From the NCBI GenBank assembly GCA_964537875.1, contig CAZIDN010000011.1:12632-76631 (forward strand): 64,000 nt of DNA, written 5' to 3'. The notes under the pieces were generated by a model. The model searched no databases. It saw only the letters and a program-made list of their open reading frames with translations, and was not told the DNA's origin. Both the position numbers and the translations under genes were made by a program. Origin of the DNA: JAPKZH01 sp964537875 (GTDB lineage Bacteria > Acidobacteriota > Aminicenantia > Aminicenantales > UBA4085). This document shows, in pieces, positions 52,361 to 61,780 of the stretch (the stretch's first letter is position 1; each line of letters starts with the position of its first letter).

Positions 52361-53098
52361 CTATTCTTTGATTTTCTTAAAAATGCAGGTCATGCTATAC
52401 GCTTTGGTGTTTCTGGCAAACAGGACGGTATATTCGATATTCCTGTTTAAATAGCGGATCTCCTCGATTGTCATGTACTGGCTCTCGATTTTTTTCGTTT
52501 CCATGAAATTCTGGATCATTCTCAGCGTGGTATTGGCCTCGCCGTCTTCGACGCCGAAGTTATAGCCGACATCCCGGTAATAAGAGGGCAGGGATGTGTG
52601 AACGTCCTCGATGATGTAGTATCCGCCGGGTTTCACGTATTTAAATAGAAAGGCGAAGCTGACCTGCTGGAGGTCCATATAATGGCCGCCGTCATCGAGG
52701 ATGATATCATAAACATTTCCATATTTCCGGACGAACTGTTTGAGCTTGTTGCGGCTGCCTTGGTCCGCGACAAAAGTATGGATTCTATTAGAATCCAGGG
52801 AAGACTTATCAATAATATCGATGCCGTAGACGGAGGCTTTGGGAAAATAGCGCTCCCAGAGACGGAGAGAACCTCCCCGTTCGATGCCGATCTCGAAGAT
52901 CTTGATCGGCTCATATTTGAGCGGATAGAAAAAGCGCTCGTAGATCTCCGTGAAGCCGTGTCCGGAGAGGCCCTTGTCGGTCGTATCGCCGGCCAAGGCG
53001 CTCAGCTCCCCGAATTTACGGGCGGAGTCCTTGCACCCCGTAAGACAGAGGGCCATCATCATCCAGCTGATCATGAGGAATAATTTTGATGTTTTCAA
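52361..53098 (-). CDS. Lipoprotein-type SAM-dependent methyltransferase
   Basis: A TTG at 53098 is preceded by AAGGA at seven bases and gives MKTSKLFLMISWMMMALCLTGC, a clean lipoprotein signal with lipobox LTGC. A GTG at 53128 would add ten residues. The mature part is a class I methyltransferase: TDKGLSGHGFTEIYERFF, SAM motif KIFEIGIERGGSLRLWE, YGIDI, and the metal-type DIILDDGGHYMDLQQ, as in demethylmacrocin/mycinamicin O-methyltransferases. An exported SAM enzyme is odd because SAM is cytosolic. The gene is single. Confidence 0.72.
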   Translation of the reverse strand: MKTSKLFLMISWMMMALCLTGCKDSARKFGELSALAGDTTDKGLSGHGFTEIYERFFYPLKYEPIKIFEIGIERGGSLRLWERYFPKASVYGIDIIDKSSLDSNRIHTFVADQGSRNKLKQFVRKYGNVYDIILDDGGHYMDLQQVSFAFLFKYVKPGGYYIIEDVHTSLPSYYRDVGYNFGVEDGEANTTLRMIQNFMETKKIESQYMTIEEIRYLNRNIEYTVLFARNTKAYSMTCIFKKIKE

Positions 53099-53240
53099 AG
53101 TCGTATCCTTGGCGGCATTGTTCCGCACCTGAAAAGGCTCATGATTTCACGTGAATTCGTTACCCTTGGACATCGACGGCTCCCGGCCGAAGCCGGAATG
53201 AGTTGTCGAGATATCGATCATCCATGGCCGTTTTTGTCGA

Positions 53241-54008
53241 TTACTTAATCAACCTCCTTTTCATCATTTTGAGGCCGATATAAAACGCGATCACCTCCAA
53301 AACAAAGATGACGAGAAAGTTGATGACGAGTCCTGACGAATAGACGCCGGAGAATACCGCCCGGGAAATCTTGACGGCATGGGTCAGGGGCATGAACGAG
53401 GAGAGGGTCTTCATCCAAGCGGGAAACCGGTCCAGGGGGAAGAACACTCCCGAAAAGAAAAGCATGGGGGTGATGATGAGCTCCGTATAATAATTGAAGA
53501 AATCGAAGCTGGGCGCGAAGGATGTCACGATCATCGCCAGCGAGGCGAACAGGACGCCGACGAAGATCATCAGGACCAGAAGAAGCAGCAGGCTGAGCAG
53601 GGACACCGGCAAAATCCCCATGAAGACGGCGACCATGATCATCAGGGACCCGCTGATCAGGCCCCTAAAGGAGGCCCAGGCGATATCTCCGGCCACGGCA
53701 TCTTCGGCAGAGACGGGCGTGGCGATCAGCGAGTCGTAGAGCTTTTCATGGACGATCTTGACGAATGTGCCGTACAGGCATTCAAATGTCGAGGACATCA
53801 TGACCGAGGAGACCACGACTCCCGGGACAAGGAAGTACAGGTAAGGCTTCCCGCCGAAGTACCCCATATAAGCTCCCATGCCGATGCCGAAGGTGATGAG
53901 ATAAAACAGGGGCTCGATCAGGCTGACCAGGAACGTCGGGACGACAAACCGCTTATAGGAGACAAGGTTCCGGAGGAAGACATAATAGATCCTGTAGGAC
54001 AGATTCAT
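53241..54008 (-). CDS. ABC-2 type transporter permease
   Basis: A 255-residue permease with six membrane segments, including FVVPTFLVSLIEPLFYLITFGIG, YFLVPGVVVSSVMMSSTFE and IITPMLFFSGVFFPLDRFPAWMKTLSSFMPLTHAVKISRAV. The PLxxLPxWM-like region before the last helices is typical of the ABC-2/NodJ branch that exports drugs, polysaccharides or lipids. Its start overlaps the ATPase stop as ATGA, so the two are one operon. The substrate is unknown. Confidence 0.88.
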   Translation of the reverse strand: MNLSYRIYYVFLRNLVSYKRFVVPTFLVSLIEPLFYLITFGIGMGAYMGYFGGKPYLYFLVPGVVVSSVMMSSTFECLYGTFVKIVHEKLYDSLIATPVSAEDAVAGDIAWASFRGLISGSLMIMVAVFMGILPVSLLSLLLLLVLMIFVGVLFASLAMIVTSFAPSFDFFNYYTELIITPMLFFSGVFFPLDRFPAWMKTLSSFMPLTHAVKISRAVFSGVYSSGLVINFLVIFVLEVIAFYIGLKMMKRRLIK

Positions 54009-54922
54009 TCGATCAAGCCTCTGCCGGTGAGCTTCAAGAAGACGTCTTCCAGAGTCGCCGGCCGGGTCAAATAATTGGGGAGATCGAGCTCGATCAGTCT
54101 CTTCATGACATCCTGCCCGTCACGGCAGTAGAAATAGAGCGTATCGCCCACCCGCTCGTGCCCGCAGGCCAGGGAGGAGAGGCGGCCGATGATTTTTTCG
54201 TCCTCCTCTTTGGCGATCCTGATTTCCACGACTTCCCGGCCGATTTCTTCCGTCACCAAATTTGAGGGCACGCCTTCCTTCAAGATTTTGCCCCGGTGCA
54301 TGATCACGACCCGGTCGCAGAGCTGCTGGGCTTCTTCCATGTATTGCGTGGTCAAGATCAGGGTGGCTCCTTGCGTCTTGAGCTGCCGCAGCCTTTGCCA
54401 GATCAGATGTTTGGCCTGGGGATCGAGACCCGTGGTCGGCTCATCGGCCACGATCAATTTTGGCTGATTGAGCAGGGCCCGGGCGATCAACAGCCGTCTC
54501 TTCATCCCCGTCGAGAGCTCGTCGATCTTGCTTTTCCGCTTGCTCTCGAGCTCGACGAATTTCAGAAGGTCGGCGATCCTTGTCTTTGCTTCCCGTTTGG
54601 GAATGTCAAAGAAATGGGCGAAGACGGCCAGATTCTCCGAAACGGTCAGGTCGACGTCCAGGGTGATTTCCTGGGGGATGACTCCCGTCATCCTCTTGAT
54701 GGCCCGATTGTCGATATGGGCGGGCATGCCGTTGACGACCAGGCTGCCCGAAGTCACGGGAGAGACGCAGTGGATCATTTTGATCGTGGATGTCTTGCCC
54801 GCGCCGTTCGGGCCCAGGAAGCCGAAGCATTCGCCGTCCCGGATCTCAAAGGAGATCCCGTCAACGGCCGTGAAGGTGCCGTATTTTTTTGTCAGATCTC
54901 TGGCCGTGACGAGCATGTTCAT
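54005..54922 (-). CDS. ABC transporter ATP-binding protein
   Basis: A 305-residue ATPase: Walker A GPNGAGKTSTI, signature ELSTGMKRRLLIARAL (a Ser-Thr-Gly-Met form of LSGGQ), Walker B LIVADEPTTGLDPQ, and H-loop ILTTQYMEEAQQLCD. The C-terminal extension of about 80 residues is common in the DrrA/NodI group. It powers the adjacent permease for export. The second in-frame ATG (54916) is an alternative start. Confidence 0.92.
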   Translation of the reverse strand: MNMLVTARDLTKKYGTFTAVDGISFEIRDGECFGFLGPNGAGKTSTIKMIHCVSPVTSGSLVVNGMPAHIDNRAIKRMTGVIPQEITLDVDLTVSENLAVFAHFFDIPKREAKTRIADLLKFVELESKRKSKIDELSTGMKRRLLIARALLNQPKLIVADEPTTGLDPQAKHLIWQRLRQLKTQGATLILTTQYMEEAQQLCDRVVIMHRGKILKEGVPSNLVTEEIGREVVEIRIAKEEDEKIIGRLSSLACGHERVGDTLYFYCRDGQDVMKRLIELDLPNYLTRPATLEDVFLKLTGRGLIE

Positions 54923-55350
54923 GACTTTAGATGCCCCTCATAATACCAGATTTTGCCGACAGAATAAATCGGGAATGAGCGTTTCTTGAAACGAATCAAG
55001 CGAGACCTCGGCCGACTATTTTTCGTAATCTTCTCTTGCCCCGGTAGGAAAGGTCTGTCGGATTTCCGACGCTTTTGAGCATGTCCTCGGCTTCCTGGTT
55101 CGTTTCCCGGTTTTCCCAGTTCGATTTGACATCCATTTACGCTATGATTTATCATCCATGACCATGGGACGAGGGAAAATCGGCGGCTGAATGCTCATTC
55201 TGGAAGTGCAGCGAGAAACGAACTTCTTGTCCATCCGTGACCGTGGCGCCCGAAGACGACGATGACGATTGAGCGGCGCGAAAGAGGTCATTCCCGCCTC
55301 TGAGAGGTGAAGTAAAATCGAGCCCGACTGCGGACTGGGAAGGAGAAGAT
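54923..55350. other. Intergenic region between divergent genes
   Basis: No gene is supported in these 428 bases. A weak promoter-like pair (TTGACA at 55126-55131, TTATCA 17 bases on) faces the symporter gene, and AAGGAG just before 55351 is that gene's ribosome binding site. Nothing else stands out. Confidence 0.4.
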
Positions 55351-57105
55351 ATGGCTGTCATAACACCCATTGACTGGATCATCGTCCTCGCCTATTTCGG
55401 GATCATCCTCGGCCTGGCCTGGCGGGTCATGCGCCAGAAACAGAGGACCTCGACGGACTACTTCTTGGCGGGGCGCAACCTAGGCTGGCTCATCATCGGC
55501 GCTTCCATTTTCGCCTCGAACATCGGGGCGGAACACCTGGTCGGTCTGGCCGGAACAGGAGCGACCGACGGCGTCGCCATGGCCCATTACGAGCTGCACG
55601 CCTGGTGTCTCCTCGTGCTCGGCTGGGTCATGGTGCCGTTCTACGCGCGGTCGATGGTCTTCACCATGCCGGAGTTCCTGGAGAGACGGTTCTCCCCGAC
55701 CGCCCGGACGGTTCTTTCCCTGATCTCGCTCGTCGCCTATGTCCTGACCAAGATGGCCGTCGGAATTTTTGCGGGCGGGATCGTCTTCAGCGTCCTCCTC
55801 CCGGAGGTTCGTTTCATGGGTCTCGACAGCTTCTGGATCGGCTCCGTCCTGGTCGTCGTCATCACGGGGTTTTACACGGTCATGGGTGGGCTGAAGGCGG
55901 TCGCCTACACGGAAGCTATCCAGACATTCATCTTCATCATCGGATCGGCCTTGGTGACCTACTTCGGTTTGAAGGCGCTCGGCGGCTGGGGCGAGTTGCG
56001 GCACATCGCGGGCTCGGAGATGTTCAACCTGTGGAAGCCCCTGGTCCCCGCGGGGATCCAGGGAACCTGGGCCCCCGTCAAGGAAGTCGGCCGGATGGCT
56101 TGGTATTTCAACGACAACTATCCTTGGATCGGCATGCTCTTCTGCGCGCCGATTATCGGTCTGTGGTATTGGTGTACGGACCAGTACATCGTCCAGCGCG
56201 TGCTCGGGGCCCCGAACGAGCGCCAGGCCCGCCGGGGCTCTATCGCCGCGTCGTGCTTCAAGCTCCTGCCCGTCTTCCTCTTCATTATCCCCGGGATCAT
56301 CGCCTTCGCCCTGGCCAAGAGCGGCCGGATCCCGGTGCTCCAGCAGGAACTCTTCGGCGCGGGGGGCGAGCTCGTCAGGGCTAACGCCCAGAAAGCGTTC
56401 CCGCTCCTCGTGGCTTATGTCCTTCCCGTCGGCGTGCGGGGAATCGTGGTGGCAGGCCTCCTGGCCGCCCTCATGAGCTCGCTCGCCGGCGCCTTCAACG
56501 CTTCCTCGACCCTGTTCACCATGGATTTCTATTCGCGACTGCGGCCGAAAGTGTCGCAGGACCGGCTCGTTCATATCGGTCGGGTGGCGACGGGTGTCAT
56601 GGTCCTCATCGGGCTCCTCTGGATCCCCGTGATCAGGGGCGGGAAAGGCCTCTACGACTATCTCCAGGGCGTCCAATCGTACCTCGCCCCGCCTATCTTC
56701 GTCGTTTTCTTTTTCGGCGTCTTCATGAAGAGGCTGAATGCCAAGGGGTGCCTCGCGGCCCTCATCACGGGTTTTTCCCTCGGGCTCTTCCGCTTGGCCG
56801 TCGACACGCCGGTCAAGCTCATCAGCGGGTTCTCTTACGCCGAGGGCTCCTTTTTCTGGATCGTCAATCACATTTTTTTCCAGTATTACAGCCTGATCAT
56901 CTTCATCGTCAGCATCATCGTCATGATCGTCGTCAGCTACATGACCGGCGAGCCGGATTACGAAAAAATTAAGAGCCTGACCTTCGGCACGATGACCGAG
57001 GAGGATCGTCGGCGTACCCGCTCGAGCTGGAATTGGCGCGACGTGCTGGCCTCCGCCTTTGTCCTGGCATGCATTATCGCCGCTTACCTCTATTTCACGG
57101 GATGA
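55351..57105 (+). CDS. SGLT-like sodium:solute symporter
   Basis: A 584-residue SSS protein with a strong AAGGAGAAG box. It has about 14 helices. SGLT-type marks are DYFLAGRNLGWLIIGASIFASNIGAEHLVGLAGTGA, GFYTVMGGLKAVAYTEAIQTF and LMSSLAGAFNASSTLFTMDFY. The close match to the GxxxxGAEHLVGLAG segment suggests a sugar or inositol substrate, driven by the sodium gradient. A small gene follows 26 bases later. It is not closely related to the 41411 symporter. Confidence 0.92.
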   Translation: MAVITPIDWIIVLAYFGIILGLAWRVMRQKQRTSTDYFLAGRNLGWLIIGASIFASNIGAEHLVGLAGTGATDGVAMAHYELHAWCLLVLGWVMVPFYARSMVFTMPEFLERRFSPTARTVLSLISLVAYVLTKMAVGIFAGGIVFSVLLPEVRFMGLDSFWIGSVLVVVITGFYTVMGGLKAVAYTEAIQTFIFIIGSALVTYFGLKALGGWGELRHIAGSEMFNLWKPLVPAGIQGTWAPVKEVGRMAWYFNDNYPWIGMLFCAPIIGLWYWCTDQYIVQRVLGAPNERQARRGSIAASCFKLLPVFLFIIPGIIAFALAKSGRIPVLQQELFGAGGELVRANAQKAFPLLVAYVLPVGVRGIVVAGLLAALMSSLAGAFNASSTLFTMDFYSRLRPKVSQDRLVHIGRVATGVMVLIGLLWIPVIRGGKGLYDYLQGVQSYLAPPIFVVFFFGVFMKRLNAKGCLAALITGFSLGLFRLAVDTPVKLISGFSYAEGSFFWIVNHIFFQYYSLIIFIVSIIVMIVVSYMTGEPDYEKIKSLTFGTMTEEDRRRTRSSWNWRDVLASAFVLACIIAAYLYFTG

Positions 57106-57131
57106 GAGATCGGGAGTAGGAGGTCCAGGAA

Positions 57132-57281
57132 ATGGCGACGAGCGGAGAGAAACGAGACAAGCATTTCCCCGCCTTTGCCCAAGCAGAGTGGGAAAAAATC
57201 CTTGAAGGGTTCAGAGTCGAACGAAGGGGTGATCGTTTTTACCGGCTCGCGGATCGATGGGCGGTGGTGTCCTTAAAATAA
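57132..57281 (+). CDS. Small protein downstream of the symporter
   Basis: A 49-residue frame opened by ATG with GGAGG nine bases upstream. It reads MATSGEKRDKHFPAFAQAEW, later EGFRVERRGDRFYRLADRWA, then a TAA. It is basic and soluble. I do not recognise it. The tight spacing after the symporter stop and the strong ribosome binding site favour a real gene, possibly translated with the symporter. Confidence 0.5.
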   Translation: MATSGEKRDKHFPAFAQAEWEKILEGFRVERRGDRFYRLADRWAVVSLK

Positions 57282-57490
57282 CGGTTCACGGAAGCGCCGG
57301 AATTCCCCTCATTTCCTAAGGTTTATTTCCTATTGAGGCGAAGCCGAACCAGGCCTGGATTCCGATGGCTTTTTGGCGAAAATCCTGATATATACATACC
57401 TTCGGCAACTATCTGCCGGCAGGGAATTGAAAGTTCTGCATAATCTATGATCTGCCGGAGAAAAATAACTAAATCGGAGAGGAGGAAGAA

Positions 57491-57958
57491 ATGGGATTAA
57501 AGCGGAAGCAGATGCTAATGCAGCAAAAGGCAGATTTCGAACATAAACTGCAAGATCGGCTGTCTTTCCTGTCTGAGAAGGGGATCAAATCTCCCAAGGC
57601 CGACAAAGATACTCTCGTTAGAAAATTGCAGGCAGATATCAGGGCCGTGAATAAAAGGCAGAGGCTGATTGCCGACAACGAAAAGAGAGCGGAAGAAATA
57701 GCGAAGATAAAGGCGGAAAGGGCGGCAGCCCCCCAGAAAGAAAAAGAAGGCGGTAAAGGCGAGAAGCCCAAGAAAGCCCCCGAAGAGGGCAAGGGAAAAA
57801 AGATAAAAGCGGAAAAGAAAGCAGCCACTCCGAAAGTGCCGGAAGGCGGCAAAAGCCAGAAAACGACGGAATCCCCCGAAGAAGGCAAGGCAACACTAAA
57901 AAAGAAAGAAGAAGAAACGGGGGAGGCACCGGCAGGCCAAGCGAAGGCAGATAAGTAA
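57491..57958 (+). CDS. Coiled-coil protein with Lys/Glu-rich disordered tail
   Basis: A 155-residue protein with GGAGAGGAGGAAG upstream. Residues 1-75 are helical and likely coiled coil (MQQKADFEHKLQDRLSFLSE, then LQADIRAVNKRQRLIADNEK). Residues 76-155 are a repeated Lys/Glu/Pro/Gly tail (PEEGKGKKIKAEKKAA and PEEGKATLKKKEEETGE) and probably unstructured. No homologue is recognised. The composition resembles bacterial histone-like or RNA-associated tails, but no function is claimed. It stands alone. Confidence 0.65.
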   Translation: MGLKRKQMLMQQKADFEHKLQDRLSFLSEKGIKSPKADKDTLVRKLQADIRAVNKRQRLIADNEKRAEEIAKIKAERAAAPQKEKEGGKGEKPKKAPEEGKGKKIKAEKKAATPKVPEGGKSQKTTESPEEGKATLKKKEEETGEAPAGQAKADK

Positions 57959-58025
57959 TCAAAAAAATACGGCAAATACAGGGACACTTTCCAGGTCTAT
58001 TTCGATATTGGCCAAAAAAGTCACA

Positions 58026-58450
58026 GGTTTTTCAGGGGAAATAGGGAGGGTGGCAAAGTAAACAGAGTTTCAACCTTAATTAATAGTTCCGTTTTAATCA
58101 ATTATGTTAAACATCATGACTTGGGGGTTCAGCTCGAGCAAGGCCAGGCTCTGGCCACTGCCTGATCAGGTCAAAAAAGGCGAAAAATCTATGACTTGGC
58201 CCCAACCAATTTACCAACCCTAGAGTGAATTTTTCAGCCTTATAAGCCTTCACTCGCCTCATTTGGCCTTCAGCCCCGCCAGCCTCATCCTGGCATCCTT
58301 GACTTCGCCCAGGCCCGGGTCGGCGTCCTTCCAGAGGTCGAGGAATTTATGATAACTCTCGCGGGCCCTCACCTTATCCCCCTTCTGTTCATAGATCTTC
58401 CCTAACATGTAGAAACTCTTAGCAAATATGTCTCCATATAAGAACCTCCC
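58026..58450. repeat. Segment duplicated at 62574-62980 (source copy)
   Basis: The 3' end of the kinase gene plus about 230 bases downstream recur at 62574-62980 in the same orientation with moderate divergence. The non-coding part includes a GGCCAGGCTCTGGCC hairpin and is better kept than the coding part. No gene lies at 57959-58258. Confidence 0.75.
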
Positions 58451-61375
58451 TCCATATGTGTACCTCCCTAATGTCAGCAAAGTTGTTTTCTCGTATGTTT
58501 CTCTGGCCTTTTCCAAATCTCCGGATTTGTAATAGGCTAAAGCCAGGGAGTCGATAAAGGATGCATCTTTCTCCAGCGGGCCGTACGGAAGTGATTCAAC
58601 GGCATTCCTGAGATATTCAATCGCCATGGGATAGTTTTTTCTCTCGAGTTCGATCATTCCCGCAAGATGCGTGTAAAACCTGATTTTCTTCTTGTTGATC
58701 CCTGATTGGATCATCAGCTTGAGCTCCACGGCTGTTTTCTGGGCTTCGTCCATAGACCCTTTTCTCAGATACGAAAGCCCCTTTAAATATAAGGCTTGTC
58801 TTTGCATCTCATCGTCTTCTATTTCAAGAGCTAATTTCCTTGCGTCTTGGCACTCCTCCAGAGCCTTTCCGGGCTGCCCGGACTTTAGATATCCATAGCC
58901 CAAATGAATATGTAATATTGCTTCATAATCTTTGGCTTCGAGCTTACTCATCTTTTCAATCGCCTGACCGATCTCTGTTTTAACTTTTTCAAACTTTCCT
59001 TCCAGAAGGTCGAGGGCAAATAGTCCTAAATAATTCCAATAAAGAACGCTTATCTCCCTTTCCTCGAGCGATTTCATGAATTCCAGTCGGGCCTTAGTCA
59101 GATCCCCTTTATACATAAGAACGCCGGCGTTATAGAATGAGTTCCAGAGATATGTCGGGTCGCGAGTGATGGCTTTGTCAATTTCAGCGGAAGCGGAATC
59201 AAGTTTTGCCTGGGCAAGATAATTTTCTGACATAAAAAGATGCGTTCTCGCGCTATCTGAAATATTCTCTATACAATATTCAAGAACTTCGTCCGCCTTA
59301 TCAAAGAATCCCTCTTTTCGGTAATAATCTGCAAGCCAGCGATATAATTGAAGGAACGAAAATTTATTTCTGCGGCAGACTTCAGCATATCGTATAGACT
59401 TATCCCATTCTTCAAGTGTGCTATAAACAGATAGCAATTCCCAATTTGCCAAAGAGTCATCGGGATAAAGTTCCCTCAACTTGCTAAATGCCTGGATGGC
59501 TTTATTCCAATATTTTTCCGGCGCGTTCTCGAAGTAAAATTTTCCCTCAATATAAAGCCGTTCTTTATCAGATAAACGGTCGCTCAGATCCAGGGCTTTT
59601 TTCATGAATTTATTGTGCTTGGCAAAATCTCCCAGGTTGTTATAAGCAGCAGCCAGGGCAAAATATGCCATGGCAAATTCAGGGTCAAGGGCAATGGCTT
59701 TCTCAAGGAGGGGAATGCATTTTCGGTATTCTATGTTGTAATGGTATTTCCTGCTTTCAACGTAATATTTGTACGCTTCAGGCGAGGAAGTCGTGACCTT
59801 CCCCAATTCTTTGTTGATGTCACCAGCTATCTGTTGAGGCGAAAGATCCAGGTCCGACTTGATCTTCGTCGCGACTTCGTCCACCTTGGACATGATTTCT
59901 TGTTCGCCATTGCACTCAACGGGTATGGAGCTGATGACCTCTCCTGTGCCGGGTTTCTGGAGCGACAAGGTAATGATAATATTTGGTCCGGCCTTCATGA
60001 GGCTGCCGCTCAAGGTGTGGGTCGCCCCTCCTTCGCCAGCGACTTTTTGGAGATCTCCTTTGGTATATTTTTTGGCTTCGTCCAGATTGAGCTTCTTGAG
60101 GATGCTGTAGACAGTCGTCCCGTCCAGCACATTGATAAATTTTGATTGGGAGAGCTTTGTAATCAGCAATTCTGTAAGGCCGGTTTTCCAGGCATCAAGG
60201 CTCTTATCGCCTGAAACGTTATCAAAGTAGAGGATGGCGAGAGAGGGTTTGCCGGAGGGAGGAGGAGCAATATGGTGTCTGGGGAGGAAACGCCAGATGA
60301 CTAAGGCGATGACGGCCAAGGCCGCGACTCCCAGAGCCGGAATCAAGAGCTTCTTTGCCCCAAAGGTCACTGTGATTTGCCTAGAGGTGAAGGGCTTTCT
60401 CTTTGGGATTTCGTGAGTTGTTGTCGGGAGACCCTTCTCAATATTCTCAAGCCCTGATCTCACTTCCTCGGCACTCTGATATCTCTTGCTCTTGTCTTTC
60501 TCCAGGCAGCGAAGGATCAGACGGTCGAGGTCCTCTGGGATCTGATCGTTAAGCTCTTTGGGGTCCTTGGGTCTTTCGCTCTTGTGTTTCACAGCTATGC
60601 TAAGAGGAGTATCCCCTTCGAATGGAGCCCGGCCCGTCAACATCTCATAAAGAATGATTCCCAGAGAATAAATATCTGATCGCTTATCCGCTTCTTTCCC
60701 CTCCACCTGCTCCGGGCTCATGTATTCGGGCGTCCCGATGATCATGCCTTCGCCGGTAATGCTTTTGGCGTAAAGCGACCTGGCAATCCCGAAGTCCATG
60801 ATCCGGGCGTTGCCGTCCCTGTCGATGATGATGTTGGAGGGTTTCAAGTCCCTGTGAATAACTCCCAGGCGATGAGCTTCCGCCAGCCCCTCGGAGATTT
60901 GCTTGGCAATGGCGATCGCTTTCCCAATCGTTAATTGGCCCGTCTGCCTGATCAGCCCTCTCAAGTCCTGTCCCACCACGTATTCCATGGTGATAAAGTA
61001 GGTCCCCTTATCCTCACCCAGGTCGAACATGCGGCAGATGTTCCTGTGGGATATCATCCGGGCCGTTTTCAATTCATTGCTGAATCGTTCGACCGTTTTT
61101 TTATCAGATGAGATTTCCGGCTTGATGAGCTTCAATGCAATCTCCGCCTTTATCTTCTTGTCCTCGACCCTGTAGACCTTACCCATCCCCCCTTTGCCCA
61201 GCTCCTCTATGATCTCATACCGGCCGGCAAAGACAATTCCACGCGTCAGCTCATCGACTCTAGTCTCAAGGGTTTTGGTGACAGAGATTTGTGGGGTGGA
61301 ATCGAATTTTGTCCCGCACTTACCGCAGTAGGAGGTATCCTCGGGATTTTCAAACTGACACTTGGGGCATTTCAT
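58259..61375 (-). CDS. Zinc-ribbon Ser/Thr protein kinase with TPR sensor region
   Basis: A 1038-residue protein. A zinc ribbon (Cys3, Cys6, Cys17, Cys20) opens it. The Hanks-type kinase has G-loop LGKGGMGKV, Lys82, HRDLKPSN at 174-181 and DFG at 194-196. One membrane helix sits at about 343-364. Then a TolB-like region (LAILYFDNVSGDKSLDAWKTGLTELLITKLSQ) and a long array of TPR units extend to the C-terminus. The kinase is cytosolic and the TPR part periplasmic, so it may sense envelope protein status. The 3' end has been copied to 62574. Confidence 0.9.
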   Translation of the reverse strand: MKCPKCQFENPEDTSYCGKCGTKFDSTPQISVTKTLETRVDELTRGIVFAGRYEIIEELGKGGMGKVYRVEDKKIKAEIALKLIKPEISSDKKTVERFSNELKTARMISHRNICRMFDLGEDKGTYFITMEYVVGQDLRGLIRQTGQLTIGKAIAIAKQISEGLAEAHRLGVIHRDLKPSNIIIDRDGNARIMDFGIARSLYAKSITGEGMIIGTPEYMSPEQVEGKEADKRSDIYSLGIILYEMLTGRAPFEGDTPLSIAVKHKSERPKDPKELNDQIPEDLDRLILRCLEKDKSKRYQSAEEVRSGLENIEKGLPTTTHEIPKRKPFTSRQITVTFGAKKLLIPALGVAALAVIALVIWRFLPRHHIAPPPSGKPSLAILYFDNVSGDKSLDAWKTGLTELLITKLSQSKFINVLDGTTVYSILKKLNLDEAKKYTKGDLQKVAGEGGATHTLSGSLMKAGPNIIITLSLQKPGTGEVISSIPVECNGEQEIMSKVDEVATKIKSDLDLSPQQIAGDINKELGKVTTSSPEAYKYYVESRKYHYNIEYRKCIPLLEKAIALDPEFAMAYFALAAAYNNLGDFAKHNKFMKKALDLSDRLSDKERLYIEGKFYFENAPEKYWNKAIQAFSKLRELYPDDSLANWELLSVYSTLEEWDKSIRYAEVCRRNKFSFLQLYRWLADYYRKEGFFDKADEVLEYCIENISDSARTHLFMSENYLAQAKLDSASAEIDKAITRDPTYLWNSFYNAGVLMYKGDLTKARLEFMKSLEEREISVLYWNYLGLFALDLLEGKFEKVKTEIGQAIEKMSKLEAKDYEAILHIHLGYGYLKSGQPGKALEECQDARKLALEIEDDEMQRQALYLKGLSYLRKGSMDEAQKTAVELKLMIQSGINKKKIRFYTHLAGMIELERKNYPMAIEYLRNAVESLPYGPLEKDASFIDSLALAYYKSGDLEKARETYEKTTLLTLGRYTYGGRFLYGDIFAKSFYMLGKIYEQKGDKVRARESYHKFLDLWKDADPGLGEVKDARMRLAGLKAK

Positions 61376-61780
61376 GGCCCTTCTCCTTTAGCTTGGACAA
61401 GCATAGGATATTAATTTGCGGGAAAAGAGTCAAATCTGGTTGGCATATATTTCATTTTTTTGTCGCGTATTTCCGAGGTGCCTATTTCATGCTGATTTAC
61501 TCAACGGGGAAGACGGGTGGGCAATGGGGCAGGCGACTAGCGAATTTGTGTCTATGAATTATTGCCCAAAAAAGTAAGGGCAGACCTATCCCCGTGTGCT
61601 ATCCGTGGGGACACCACGGGGACAAAATCGCTAATTTTGACTCAGTTTTGCTAACTTAGGCTCACAAACAAAAATCGGGGAAATTGGAGAAATTGCCCAA
61701 AAATCAGGGGAAAACGCTTGGCGGGAGGGTATGGGAGTAGAACCCATCCGGGACCTTCGTCAGGCCCTATACTGGATTTC
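61376..61780. other. AT-richer intergenic stretch, no gene seen
   Basis: No coding frame is supported. Near 61719-61789 on the minus strand there is a weak tRNA-like pattern: a GGGAG/CTCCC end pair, an ATGGG/CCCAT arm around TTCTACT, and a CCA-like end. Key tRNA features are missing, so it is not called as a tRNA. The rest shows nothing clear. Confidence 0.4.

Noticed and set aside
55480..56871. 463-codon frame antisense to the SGLT-like symporter
   Set aside because: Asp/Glu/His-rich antisense translation with no family features.
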